A stretch of DNA of 44,286 nucleotides, taken from an uncultured Mailhella sp. GTDB lineage: Bacteria > Desulfobacterota > Desulfovibrionia > Desulfovibrionales > Desulfovibrionaceae. The notes beneath the pieces are model-generated. The model was not told where the DNA came from. It worked only from the letters and a program-made list of their open reading frames with translations, and did not search any database. Below, piece by piece: positions 36,453 to 44,286 of this stretch. The stretch is from assembly GCF_947631555.1 (NCBI RefSeq), contig NZ_CANRLT010000013.1, positions 1 through 44,286 of the forward strand, given 5' to 3'. How positions within the stretch are numbered: position 1 is the stretch's first letter; every line of letters begins with the position of its first letter. Position numbers and translations under genes: made by a program.

Positions 36453-38171
36453 CTAGAACTTTTCTTCATCGCCGCGCTTGCGCAGGGCGGTGTGACCACC
36501 TGCGGAGTTCACGGTCTCAATGCCCATTTCACGCAGCTTGAGCTGCATCTCATAGGCTCGGGTACCCGTGTTGCAGATGAGTGCCACGGGGCGGTCGGTG
36601 GGAATTTCCCTGGCCGCACGTTCGTTGAACTCTTCCATAGGCAGGGACAGGTACTGTCCGGGATGACGGGCTTCGATGGGCTTTCCGGCCTTGGGCGGAC
36701 GAGCGTCCACAAAGAAATAGTGGTTTTCATCGCGCTTTTCCCAGAGTTCCACGAAGTCATCCGGGGAAATATAGTGATGGCGGCCGCTGACCACGTTTTC
36801 GGCCACGTTGCCTGCGGCGTTAATCACATCCATGGCGGAGGCAAAGGGCGGAGCGTAGCAGACTTCCAGATTGGATAGATCGTTCAGCGTGGGCTTGCCG
36901 ATCTGGAGCATGGCGGCCACGGCGTCGGTACGGGCTTTGACGGCCTCCCCATTGTCGCTGATTCCCTGAATGCCGAGAACCCGCTGACTTTTCCTGTCCA
37001 CGATGACGGCCAGACTGACGTTGGTATGTCCGGGATAGAAATGGGCCTTGTCCGTTCCCTCCATGCACACTTCAATGGCATCAAAACCAGCCATGCGGGC
37101 CTGATGCAGGGTGAGACCGGCACCCGAGGCGTGCATCTTGTTCAGCTTGACGCACCAGGAACCGACCACGCCCTCAAAAGTGGCGTCGCCACCCGCAACG
37201 TTGGTGCCGATGACGCGCCCCTGCCTGTTAGCCATAGAACCAAGGGGCAGGTAGGAGAGATCTCCGGAAATAAGGTTGCGCACCACAACAACGTCGCCGC
37301 CGGCATAGATGTCGGGGTCGGAGGTCTGCATATGGCTGTTGACCAGAATTCCGCCGCGGGGATGGCAGGCGATGCCGGCATCGGAAGCAATTTTGGAATT
37401 GGGGGTCACGCCGATGGAGAAAATGACTTCTTCGGCATCAAGGACGCGTTTGTCCGTGATCACCTGACAAACGGCGCCATCCTTGCCCTTGAGTTCCTTG
37501 ACGGTCTCGCCGGTGAGTACGGTGACACCAAGCTTTTCGAGATCGTATTGGGCCATCTTGCTGAAATTCTTGCAGAGCTGGGCGGGCAGAATATGGTCGA
37601 GCATCTCGATGACGGTGACTTTGATGCCCCACATGTCGGCAAGGGCCACTGCCATTTCCAGTCCGATGAAGCCGGCGCCGATAATAACGGCGTGGCTGAC
37701 CTTGCTGGCTGCGCACTGCTGCTGTACCGCCTGAGCAGCTTCAAGGCAGGTCACGGAAGTGACGTTTTTGAGGTCATGGCCGGGGATGGGAGGAATGCGC
37801 GGGCTGCTGCCGGTAGCGATGACCAGTTTATCGTAGGCGAGCTGCCGCTGTTCGCCCGTTTTGGTGTCCTCGACGGTCACGGTTTTACCGCGGCGGTCGA
37901 TGGAAAGGGCGCGGGTATGGCAAATGGCGTTGACGCCCTTGAGTTCTCTGAAGAACGCTTCATCGCGGACCACACCGGCGTTGGTCGTACGCAGGCCGTT
38001 CATCTGGGGCACATCTCCGCCGACAAAGTACGGGATGCCACAGCCGCCGTAGGAGATGTATTCTCCCTGGTCAATCATGGTGATGGTGCTGTCGGGAAGA
38101 AGACGCTTAGCACGGGCCGCGGCCTTCGGACCAAGTGCCACGCCGCCTATGACGAGGATATTGAGAGACAT
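36453..38171 (-). CDS. FAD-dependent CoA-disulfide/persulfide reductase-like enzyme with C-terminal rhodanese domain
   Basis: The 572-aa protein has an N-terminal FAD site (LNILVIGGVALGPKAAARAK), the active cysteine in SYGGCGIPYF (Cys44), an NAD(P)-binding segment (AVIIGAGFIGLEMAVALAD), a second FAD motif ending DIYAGGDV, a dimerisation domain and a rhodanese domain whose cysteine is in ICNTGTRAYEM (Cys533). This is the CoADR-RHD fold, reported to reduce CoA persulfides, polysulfide or elemental sulfur. The substrate here is unknown, but the domain order fits a sulfur-metabolising anaerobe. The start ATG 38171 has AGGAGGG eight bases upstream; 38213 would add 14 unrelated residues. Confidence 0.88.
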   Translation of the reverse strand: MSLNILVIGGVALGPKAAARAKRLLPDSTITMIDQGEYISYGGCGIPYFVGGDVPQMNGLRTTNAGVVRDEAFFRELKGVNAICHTRALSIDRRGKTVTVEDTKTGEQRQLAYDKLVIATGSSPRIPPIPGHDLKNVTSVTCLEAAQAVQQQCAASKVSHAVIIGAGFIGLEMAVALADMWGIKVTVIEMLDHILPAQLCKNFSKMAQYDLEKLGVTVLTGETVKELKGKDGAVCQVITDKRVLDAEEVIFSIGVTPNSKIASDAGIACHPRGGILVNSHMQTSDPDIYAGGDVVVVRNLISGDLSYLPLGSMANRQGRVIGTNVAGGDATFEGVVGSWCVKLNKMHASGAGLTLHQARMAGFDAIEVCMEGTDKAHFYPGHTNVSLAVIVDRKSQRVLGIQGISDNGEAVKARTDAVAAMLQIGKPTLNDLSNLEVCYAPPFASAMDVINAAGNVAENVVSGRHHYISPDDFVELWEKRDENHYFFVDARPPKAGKPIEARHPGQYLSLPMEEFNERAAREIPTDRPVALICNTGTRAYEMQLKLREMGIETVNSAGGHTALRKRGDEEKF

Positions 38172-38591
38172 AGAAAACCCTCCTGAAGAGTGAATACTTG
38201 TGGGATAGGGCAAAAACTCTGTTGTTCCCTACTTTAGCCTGAATTTGAGGACACTGGCAAGGCAAAATGTACACCGTTCGCCTTTATTCAATTTTCTCAC
38301 AAGCCAACGCTCCAGAAAAGTTTAATAATAATGAATAAAACAAAAATGTTACACCTGTTCACCAAAAATTTGAAGAATCGCCGGGCAAAACGCGGGCAGT
38401 CGGCTGCCGGAAGTCAGCTCATGCGGACGGAACGAGCCAGTTTATGTGAACTTTTTTGCACAAAAGAGCAACCATATCAGAGATTCCTGCAAAGACGATG
38501 GCTGGACTGCGATTGACGCCGGCCGGAAGGCAATGCTATTTCAAGACGAAACGCCCTGTCCGGCTCTGCCCGGATCCCTTCGGAGGTAACT
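38172..38591. other. Divergent intergenic region before the translation cluster
   Basis: About 420 bases separate two divergent genes. A 61-codon frame at 38331 has no recognisable product. The stretch 38310-38360 is very AT-rich and may hold regulatory sites. rpsP and ffh, which often precede khpA, are not here. Confidence 0.5.
38231..38260 (-). promoter_or_regulatory. Possible promoter of the CoADR-RHD gene
   Basis: Minus strand: TTGCCA (38260-38255), 18-base spacer, TAAAGT (38236-38231). The -10 box is weak. Confidence 0.35.
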
Positions 38592-38828
38592 ATGCAGCAG
38601 AAAGACTTGTTGGAATATATTGCAAAGACTCTTGTGGACGACCCCGATCAGGTAGTCATCCGCGAGGCAGAAGGGGAACAGGGGACGGTTCTTGAGCTGG
38701 AAGTCGCTCAAGAGGATCTGGGCAAGATCATCGGCAAACAGGGACGCACGGCCCGCGCCATACGCACGCTTCTGGGGGCGGTCTCCGCCAAGACAAAGAA
38801 GCGCGTGATGCTGGAAATCATTGAATAA
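38592..38828 (+). CDS. khpA: KH-domain RNA-binding protein KhpA (YlqC family)
   Basis: The 78-aa protein is a single KH domain with the GxxG loop in [17 protein letters not shown]. KhpA binds RNA, often with KhpB, and occurs in the rpsP-rimM-trmD-rplS cluster. GGAGG precedes the ATG by six bases. Its stop overlaps the rimM start (TAATG). It is the first gene of the cluster in this window. Confidence 0.92.
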   Translation: MQQKDLLEYIAKTLVDDPDQVVIREAEGEQGTVLELEVAQEDLGKIIGKQGRTARAIRTLLGAVSAKTKKRVMLEIIE

Positions 38829-39418
38829 TGGCTGCAGCGCATTCTCTGGTGGTCCTCGGCCGCCTCATGAAGCCTCACGGCGTAAAGGGCGAAATCCGTG
38901 TGGAATACTACGCCGAATCGCCCGAACTGCTCGAGAAGCCGCTCATGCTGCGCGCCGGGCACTTTGCACCGCGTCCTGTGCGCGTAGTTGAATGGAACCT
39001 GTGGAAGAATCAGCTCATCCTCCGTCTGGAGGGCTGCGACGACCGTTCCCAGGCCGAATGCCTGCGCGGGCAGGAGCTGCTCATTGACGCCTCCTTTCTT
39101 CCAGAATCTGAAGACGATGCCCCCTACCTGCGCGACCTTGCAGGCTTGTCCGTCCGGCTGGAAAACGGCACCGAGCTGGGGAAGCTCGAGGACGTATCGT
39201 TTCCTTCCAGTCAGGAACTCTGGCATATCCGCACCCCGGAAGCCGAAGGCGGGCACGAGATTCTGTTTCCAGCCGTCCCGGATTTTGTCCGCAATATTGA
39301 CCTCTCCGCCGGTATCGTGACCATCGCTCCGCCTGCCGGCCTGGTTGAGCTGTACTGCGGCGGTGCCGCTTCGAACCGACCGGACGACGGGCAGGACGAA
39401 GAGGACAGCAAGGCCTGA
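38828..39418 (+). CDS. rimM: Ribosome maturation factor RimM
   Basis: The 196-aa protein assists assembly of the 30S head around S19. It shows the N-terminal RimM barrel (VVLGRLMKPHGVKGEIRVEY) and the PRC-barrel C-terminal part (DLAGLSVRLENGTELGKLED, and EILFPAVPDFVRNID). The acidic tail after residue 175 is dispensable-looking. It shares one base with the khpA stop and is followed four bases later by trmD. Confidence 0.93.
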   Translation: MAAAHSLVVLGRLMKPHGVKGEIRVEYYAESPELLEKPLMLRAGHFAPRPVRVVEWNLWKNQLILRLEGCDDRSQAECLRGQELLIDASFLPESEDDAPYLRDLAGLSVRLENGTELGKLEDVSFPSSQELWHIRTPEAEGGHEILFPAVPDFVRNIDLSAGIVTIAPPAGLVELYCGGAASNRPDDGQDEEDSKA

Positions 39419-39422
39419 CGCC

Positions 39423-40739
39423 ATGCACTACACGCTGGTCACACTGTTCCCTGAGTGGTTTGAATCCCCTCTGTCCAGCGGCCTCATGGCACGGGCACGG
39501 GATGCGGGAATTGTGAGCTTTTCCTTCGCCAACCCCAGAGATAAAGCTACGGATCGCCACCGCTCCGTGGACGACCGTCCCTATGGCGGCGGGCCTGGCA
39601 TGGTGCTCATGCTCGCTCCCCTAATGCAGGCGCTGCGCGAGACTCCTTCCGTACAGAGCGGGAAGGGCCGCCTTATTGCACTCGCCCCGGCCGGCCGGCC
39701 GTTCACGCAGGATCTTGCCCGAGAGCTTGCACAGGAAGAAGAGCTTACGCTCATCTGCGGCCGCTACGAAGGCTTCGACGCACGGCTTTTCGAACTTCTG
39801 CCCGTGGAGCCGGTATGCGTGGGCGAGGCGGTACTCAACGGCGGCGAGGCGGCGGCGCTGGCCGTCATCGAAGCCACGGCACGCCTTCAGCCAGGTTTTA
39901 TGGGTAAGGACGAATCTGGCGATGAAGAGAGCTTCAGCCACGGTCTTTTGGAATATCCCCAGTACACACGACCGGAAAATTTCGAGGGTCTGGAGGTTCC
40001 ATCCGTGCTTCAGGGCGGCAACCACGCCGAGATTGCCGCCTGGCGGCGGGAACAGTCTCTGCTGGCCACGGACAGATACCGTCCGGATATGCTTGCCGGC
40101 GCTGTGCTCACCCAGCGCGACCGGGAATTTCTGCGCGCCCGCGGCCGTTTCCGGCCCGGAAAAAATTTGTATGTCGCCCTGCTGCACCACCCCGTTCGAT
40201 TAAAAGATCGAAAGGTGGGCACAACCTCTTTGACAAACTTCGATATTCACGATATAGCACGAATTTCCCGCACCTATGGGATCAGTGGATTCTTCGTGGT
40301 CACGCCGCTGAAGGATCAGCTCAGACTCTTGGCAACGCTGCTCTCCCATTGGACGGAAGGGCCGGGTCTGTCGTTCAACCCCGACAGAGCCGAGGCCCTT
40401 CGACTGGTCAGGGCCGAGGATTCTCTGGAAAACGCAGTTGCGACGTTGACAACCATCTGCGGACTGCCGCCCCTCGTGATCGGCACGAGCGCCCGCCCTG
40501 TCCTAGATAAAAAACACCGGGAACGCCGGCCGGCGACCACCTTCGATGAGGTGCGCAGCCGGCTTGCGGACAGGTCCGTGCTTCTCCTCCTGGGAACCGG
40601 GCATGGCATCGCTCCTGAGGTGTTGGAGCGATGCGACGCCGTCCTTCCTCCCCTGCGCTGGATGGACGAATACAACCATCTCCCCGTGCGCGCGGCAGCG
40701 GCCATTCTGCTGGACAGACTGCTGGGCGACAGGGGCTGA
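39423..40739 (+). CDS. trmD: tRNA (guanine37-N1)-methyltransferase TrmD fused to a C-terminal RNA methyltransferase domain
   Basis: Residues 1-~245 are Trm[18 protein letters not shown], the knot motifs [14 protein letters not shown] and [11 protein letters not shown], and [14 protein letters not shown]. It methylates G37 of tRNAs with S-adenosylmethionine. Residues ~250-438 form a second SPOUT-like domain ([16 protein letters not shown], then [15 protein letters not shown] and [19 protein letters not shown]), the 'RNA_Me_trans' type. Ordinary TrmD is about 250 aa. This fusion is typical of Desulfovibrionales and relatives; the RNA target of the added domain is unknown to me. The start at 39423 leaves a 4-bp gap after rimM. 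Confidence 0.92.
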   Translation: MHYTLVTLFPEWFESPLSSGLMARARDAGIVSFSFANPRDKATDRHRSVDDRPYGGGPGMVLMLAPLMQALRETPSVQSGKGRLIALAPAGRPFTQDLARELAQEEELTLICGRYEGFDARLFELLPVEPVCVGEAVLNGGEAAALAVIEATARLQPGFMGKDESGDEESFSHGLLEYPQYTRPENFEGLEVPSVLQGGNHAEIAAWRREQSLLATDRYRPDMLAGAVLTQRDREFLRARGRFRPGKNLYVALLHHPVRLKDRKVGTTSLTNFDIHDIARISRTYGISGFFVVTPLKDQLRLLATLLSHWTEGPGLSFNPDRAEALRLVRAEDSLENAVATLTTICGLPPLVIGTSARPVLDKKHRERRPATTFDEVRSRLADRSVLLLLGTGHGIAPEVLERCDAVLPPLRWMDEYNHLPVRAAAAILLDRLLGDRG

Positions 40740-40767
40740 ACACCATTTTCCTCAAGGAGAGATCCCT

Positions 40768-41115
40768 ATGGATATCATCAAGCAGATCGAACGCGAACAC
40801 ATGCGCATGGACATCCCGTCCTTCAAGCCCGGCGATACGGTCAAAGTCTACCTGCGTATCATCGAAGGCGAAAAGGAACGTATCCAGATGTTCCAGGGCA
40901 ACGTCATCCGTATCCAGCGCGGAACCACCGGTGCAACCTTCACCGTCCGCAAGATTTCCGATGGCGTGGGTGTCGAACGCATCCTGCCCCTGCACTCCCC
41001 CTTCATCGACCATATTGAAGTGGTCTCCGAAGGCCGTGTGCGCCGCTCCCGCCTCTACTATCTGCGCGACCTCCGCGGCAAGGCTGCCCGCATCAAGCCC
41101 CGCAACCGCTATTAA
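40768..41115 (+). CDS. rplS: 50S ribosomal protein L19
   Basis: The 115-aa protein matches bL19 from [19 protein letters not shown] through [31 protein letters not shown] and the C-terminal [19 protein letters not shown]. It lies at the 30S-50S interface. AAGGAGA precedes the ATG. A strong terminator or attenuator follows at 41181. Confidence 0.97.
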   Translation: MDIIKQIEREHMRMDIPSFKPGDTVKVYLRIIEGEKERIQMFQGNVIRIQRGTTGATFTVRKISDGVGVERILPLHSPFIDHIEVVSEGRVRRSRLYYLRDLRGKAARIKPRNRY

Positions 41116-41180
41116 GCCTGGCTGTTCGCGCTTGAAGGATGTTCGCATCCTTGCGGCGTATGCCGTTCAAGCTGCCGACG

Positions 41181-41219
41181 ATCCCCTTCCGGCGAGATCC
41201 GGCAAGGGGATTTTGTCTT
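41181..41219 (+). terminator. Intrinsic terminator or attenuator after rplS
   Basis: ATCCCCTTCCGG (41181-41192) pairs with CCGGCAAGGGGAT (41199-41211, one bulge) and is followed by TTTTGTCTT. It stands 25 bp before rnhB, so some read-through is likely to express the downstream genes. Confidence 0.75.
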
Positions 41220-41244
41220 AGGAAGGGGAAGCAGCCGGAATCGT

Positions 41245-41958
41245 ATGGGAGGCGTTGTGGCAAGAAGCCGCCGTGTGCGCCCTGTGGAACAAGGGCTGCT
41301 GTTCAAGCCGAAAAATCCTGGAGAAGCGCTCGTTGCCGGAACCGATGAAGCCGGGCGCGGCTGTCTTGCCGGACCAGTGGTAGCCGGAGCTGTCATCTTT
41401 GCTGAAGGCTTTGACCTCATAGGACTGGACGACTCTAAGGTGCTGAAGCCGGAAGAACGCGAACATCTGGCCACTGAGATCCGTTCGCTGGCCCTGGGCT
41501 GGGGAATCGGACTTTCCTGGATGGACGAAATCTCGCGTCTTAATATCCTTCAGGCCTCACTCATGGCCATGACCCGGGCTGTGGCTGCCATGCGTGTGCG
41601 TATGAAGGCCGGGGACAAATTTCTTCCGGCCCGGCTGCTCATCGACGGAACGCAGACTGTCCCCCCGCTGTACTTCCGTCACTTTTCCATTCCGCTTCCT
41701 GAACAGGAAGCCGTGGTAAACGGTGATGCACTCATTCCGTGCATTTCTGCGGCTTCCATACTGGCCAAGACCTTCCGCGATGCGCTGATGATCCGCCTCG
41801 ACGCACGCTGGCCGGAATACGGCTTTGCCCAGCATAAAGGCTACGGAACCTCAGAGCACCGGGAAGCGCTGAAAAAATTCGGTCCCTGCCCCCTGCACCG
41901 AATGGACTTTCGGGGCGTCTCGCCCCGGCGGGACGATGCGCAGGGCTGGCTATGCTGA
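41245..41958 (+). CDS. rnhB: Ribonuclease HII
   Basis: The 237-aa enzyme nicks RNA-DNA hybrids and single ribonucleotides. Catalytic residues lie in AGTDEAGRGCLAGPVVAGAV (Asp34, Glu35), in LLIDGTQTV and in the SILAKTFRD segment. The ~25 N-terminal residues before the core vary in the family, so a later start cannot be excluded. The yraN ATG overlaps its last codons. Confidence 0.93.
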   Translation: MGGVVARSRRVRPVEQGLLFKPKNPGEALVAGTDEAGRGCLAGPVVAGAVIFAEGFDLIGLDDSKVLKPEEREHLATEIRSLALGWGIGLSWMDEISRLNILQASLMAMTRAVAAMRVRMKAGDKFLPARLLIDGTQTVPPLYFRHFSIPLPEQEAVVNGDALIPCISAASILAKTFRDALMIRLDARWPEYGFAQHKGYGTSEHREALKKFGPCPLHRMDFRGVSPRRDDAQGWLC

Positions 41959-42392
41959 ACTTCGGCAGAGACAAACGCAGGGCGGCTTCCGCTTGTACGG
42001 GAAAACGCGGAGAGGAAACCGCTGCAGCACTGCTTCGGCGGCTGGGCTGGACAATTCTGGATCGCAACTGGCGCAGTGGCCGCCTGGAACTGGATCTGGT
42101 CTGCCAGGAGGGCAGCACCGTTGTCTTTGTGGAAGTCAAGACACGGACTTTAGGCGGGATGCAGTCTCCAGCGGAAGCACTCACTCTCTTGAAAAAAGAA
42201 CGGCTGGTACGCGCGGCTGAGTGCTGGCTCGAGGCACATGACGCATGGGAGAGTCCCTGCCGTTTCGACCTGGTCTGCGTTGTAGCGCAGAGGGATACTT
42301 ATCAGACGGAGTTGATTCGTGACGTTATCCGATTCGGAGATGCACCCGGGCACACTGTGGGTCGTGGGAACGCCGCTTGGCAACCCTGGTGA
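41952..42392 (+). CDS. yraN: UPF0102 (YraN) nuclease-fold protein
   Basis: The 146-aa protein has the small restriction-endonuclease-like core of UPF0102: KRGEETAAALLRRLGWTILD, then LELDLVCQEGSTVVFVEVKT with the D-ExK residues. It is not shown to be a nuclease in general and is often placed near rnhB. It overlaps rnhB by 7 bp at its start and rsmI by 74 bp at its end; the last ~25 residues are not conserved-looking. Confidence 0.88.
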   Translation: MLNFGRDKRRAASACTGKRGEETAAALLRRLGWTILDRNWRSGRLELDLVCQEGSTVVFVEVKTRTLGGMQSPAEALTLLKKERLVRAAECWLEAHDAWESPCRFDLVCVVAQRDTYQTELIRDVIRFGDAPGHTVGRGNAAWQPW

Positions 42393-43218
42393 TCTTTCAC
42401 CCCGCGCCAGGCAGTGCCTGGAAACGGCCAATGTGGTTCTGGCTGAGGACACAAGACGGGAAGCGCTGGCCTGTGCTCGCTGGGGTGTGCAGGTGAAGCG
42501 CTTTGTCAGCTTTCACGACCACAATGAGAAGGAGAAACTTTCCACAGTACTGACACTGCTGCGTCAGGGGCAGGATCTCGCTCTCATTTCCGATGCCGGT
42601 ATGCCCGTGCTGGCAGATCCGGGCTACACGCTTATCCGTGCCTGCCGTGAAGCCGGGCTTCCGGTCTCTGTCGTGCCTGGCCCATGCGCTCCGGTGACAG
42701 CACTTGCGGGCAGCGGCATTCCCCCGCAGCCCTTCGTGTTTTTCGGCTTTCTGCCGCGCAGCCGCTCCGATCAGGAAGCCACCCTCGCCCCCTTTGCAAA
42801 CGTTCCGGTCACGCTGGTTTTTTTCGAACGCAAGGACAGACTCCAGGACACGCTGACCCACGCATTGTCCCTGCTTGGCCCACGCGAAGTCTGCGTGGCT
42901 CGCGAGCTGACCAAGACGCATGAGGAATACCTCCGTTTCCGTCTGGAGTCCGTGCCCGACCTGAGCGAAATTCTGGGAGAAGTCACTGTCATCATCGGGC
43001 CTCTGGAAAGGACAGTGCGCTCCAGCCGTGAAGAAGTGCTTTCCGTCATTGCCGAAGAACAGCCTTTGGGCGGCACGCCGCGCGCCGTGGCCCGACGGGT
43101 TCAGACGCGGGTATATGGATGGACGACGGGCGAGATTTATTCTATCCTGCCAAGGATACAAGTGGAAAAAGCGGATAAGCGCACTCGTTCCTTTGGGACA
43201 GATGCCGGGGACAGGTAA
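42319..43218 (+). CDS. rsmI: 16S rRNA (cytidine1402-2'-O)-methyltransferase RsmI
   Basis: The 299-aa enzyme methylates the 2'-OH of C1402 in 16S rRNA. Family motifs are LWVVGTPLGNPGDLSPRA, VLAEDTRRE, ALISDAGMPVLADPG, VVPGPCAPVTALAGSG and FGFLPRS. The GTG at 42319 has GGAG at seven bases; ATG 42340 is possible but its GGAG touches the codon. The start lies inside yraN, suggesting translational coupling. Confidence 0.93.
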   Translation: MTLSDSEMHPGTLWVVGTPLGNPGDLSPRARQCLETANVVLAEDTRREALACARWGVQVKRFVSFHDHNEKEKLSTVLTLLRQGQDLALISDAGMPVLADPGYTLIRACREAGLPVSVVPGPCAPVTALAGSGIPPQPFVFFGFLPRSRSDQEATLAPFANVPVTLVFFERKDRLQDTLTHALSLLGPREVCVARELTKTHEEYLRFRLESVPDLSEILGEVTVIIGPLERTVRSSREEVLSVIAEEQPLGGTPRAVARRVQTRVYGWTTGEIYSILPRIQVEKADKRTRSFGTDAGDR

Positions 43219-43230
43219 GGGAGAGAGACT

Positions 43231-43680
43231 ATGGCGGACACGCCGCGCATCGAAAATCGTAAGGCCCGGCAATATTACGAATTTCTCGAATTTTTCGAGG
43301 CCGGGATAGCTCTCACCGGGCCGGAAGTGAAAAGCCTGCGCGAAGGCCAGGTGAGCTTCGGCGACAGCTTTGTGGAGTGCCGTGGAAGCGAGGCCTGGGT
43401 TGTGGGAATGCGCATTGCACCCTATGCCCGCGGCGGCTATGTCATTCAGGAGCCGGATCGCAGCAGAAAACTGCTCCTGCACCGGAGGGAAATCCATCTT
43501 CTGGAAACCCGCATCGAACAGAAGGGGCTCACGGTCGTTCCAGTCAAGCTGTATTTCAAACACGGCAAGGTGAAACTCGAAATTGCACTTGCTCGCGGCC
43601 GAAAGCTCCACGACCAGCGTGAGGAGCTGAAACGCCGTGCCGAAGCTCGGGACACGGAGCGCGAACTTGCGCGCGGCTGA
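43231..43680 (+). CDS. smpB: SsrA-binding protein SmpB
   Basis: The 149-aa protein escorts tmRNA to stalled ribosomes. It matches the family from [19 protein letters not shown], through [20 protein letters not shown], to the basic tail [17 protein letters not shown]. It follows rsmI by 12 bp with GGGAGAGA before the ATG. The tmRNA gene itself is not in the window. Confidence 0.96.
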   Translation: MADTPRIENRKARQYYEFLEFFEAGIALTGPEVKSLREGQVSFGDSFVECRGSEAWVVGMRIAPYARGGYVIQEPDRSRKLLLHRREIHLLETRIEQKGLTVVPVKLYFKHGKVKLEIALARGRKLHDQREELKRRAEARDTERELARG

Positions 43681-44179
43681 GGGAAGTCTCGCACTCCCAT
43701 GAAAGCAAGACCTGAGCCACTCGTTTTTCAGCTTTCCACGCATACCTTTCCCTCTGCTCGGGAAAGTGCGTTATATCTAACGACCAACACGGATTGCACC
43801 TCCCTGCAAAAAGCAACTTTTGAGAAAAAGACTCCTTTTTGCGGATTCATCTCGTGTCGAACAAAATTTTCCCAGATTTTTTTTGAAGACCTCTTCCCTT
43901 CTAAAAAAAGTGCAAAACGCAACGTCCTGCGCACGGGAAGCCCTCTTCAGCGCGGTACTGCCGACAACAGGTCTCTGCTCTCACGTTGAAAGACGAACAG
44001 CATCAAGAAAAACAGAGCGGTTTTCTGAAATGAATTTTCTAGGAAAACATCTGGAATTTCATGGAATTACAGAAAAAAGTCAAACCTAAGGCATCCCCTT
44101 CAAAAAAAGAGACACTGACTTTTATAATGACAAATGTTTGAAATTATGCTATCCTTCAAAAAAAACGGAGGGTACCGAG
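43681..44179. other. Intergenic region after smpB; right part probably the end of an insertion sequence
   Basis: No gene or RNA is supported in these 500 bases. Short frames exist but lack ribosome-binding sites and recognisable products. Base composition drops sharply after about 43800. The ~90 bases before 44180 (with TATAAT near 44118) probably form the left end and promoter of the transposase gene that follows. Confidence 0.45.
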
Positions 44180-44286
44180 ATGCATTGCCGGAAATGTGGT
44201 TCTGAGGCGTTTGTTAAAAATGGGTTTGTCGCTGGAGTTCAACGTTATAAATGTAAGGAATGTGGATTCCAGTTTACGCGGGAAAC
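44180..44286 (+). CDS. Transposase with N-terminal zinc ribbon, start only
   Basis: The frame runs off the window. It begins MHCRKCGSEAFVKNGF and continues with QRYKCKECGFQFTRE, a four-cysteine zinc ribbon (CRKC, CKEC) as found at the start of IS1/IS1595-type and related transposases. CGGAGGG lies about ten bases upstream. The exact IS family cannot be decided from 35 residues. Confidence 0.65.
   Translation, partial: MHCRKCGSEAFVKNGFVAGVQRYKCKECGFQFTRE

Noticed and set aside
37026-38186. 386-codon plus-strand frame opposite the CoADR-RHD gene
   Set aside because: The minus-strand gene has all FAD, NAD and rhodanese motifs; the antisense frame has none and follows from codon bias.
38331-38516. 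61-codon frame upstream of khpA
   Set aside because: No ribosome-binding site and no plausible product; composition looks like intergenic DNA.
42397-43743. 448-codon minus-strand frame opposite rsmI and smpB
   Set aside because: rsmI and smpB are unmistakable on the other strand; the antisense product shows no domain pattern.
1-44286. CRISPR array, tRNA or rRNA genes
   Set aside because: I looked for regularly spaced direct repeats and for cloverleaf or rRNA sequences in the gaps and found none.

Overview
The window looks like chromosome of a Desulfovibrionaceae bacterium (Desulfovibrio/Bilophila/Mailhella-like). The evidence is the siroheme-dependent 'alternative' heme genes (ahbC, hemB, ahbD and an ahbA/B-type subunit), a TrmD with an extra C-terminal RNA-methyltransferase domain, and a CoA-disulfide-reductase/rhodanese oxidoreductase. 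This is inferred from gene content only; no rRNA is present.

Region 1 (1-2.8 kb) is a worn accessory edge: the 3' part of an AlbA_2/GHKL-type ATPase gene with an APE-repeat linker, a hypothetical membrane protein, a frameshifted mobile-element gene and a serine resolvase cut off after about 25 codons.

Region 2 (2.8-23.65 kb, all minus strand) is the main attraction: one tightly packed nine-gene operon that I read as a DNA phosphorothioation (PT) modification and defence island. In transcription order: DUF4007/SspB-like, SspC-like ATPase, SspD-like PAPS-reductase-family protein, SspA-like cysteine desulfurase, then an FGH restriction module (SspF/DptF-like P-loop protein, SspG/DptG-like protein, 1819-aa SspH/DptH-like protein with a HerA-type ATPase), then a second DUF4007 protein and a second SspC-like ATPase broken by a single-base frameshift. 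A good sigma70 promoter precedes the first gene. Two features look unusual. The F protein carries an N-terminal extension resembling the sulfur-binding domain of PT-dependent McrA-type nucleases. The operon also ends with a diverged duplicate of its own B-C pair.

Region 3 (23.7-26.3 kb) is a mobile-element graveyard: a decayed IS5/IS427-type copy with perfect 15-bp inverted repeats, fragments of a peptidoglycan-binding gene and of an IS256-type transposase, and an intact-looking IS200 whose tnpA ribosome-binding site sits in a 15-bp stem. An XRE-type regulator follows.

Region 4 (26.9-44.2 kb) is ordinary chromosome: a lipoprotein, mnmA, the ahbC-hemB-ahbD-ahbA/B heme cluster with a DUF169 gene, a FmdB-type zinc ribbon protein, a DegP/HtrA protease, the CoA-disulfide-reductase-like enzyme (minus strand), and the translation cluster khpA-rimM-trmD-rplS-rnhB-yraN-rsmI-smpB. 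The window closes in the start of another transposase gene.

Proposed logic of the island: SspA and SspD mobilise cysteine sulfur and activate the backbone, SspB and SspC select, nick and remodel DNA, and FGH attacks DNA lacking the mark. The SBD-like extension on F would let the restriction complex read PT directly. These roles come from knowledge of the families and from gene order; only the motifs and arrangement are seen in the sequence.
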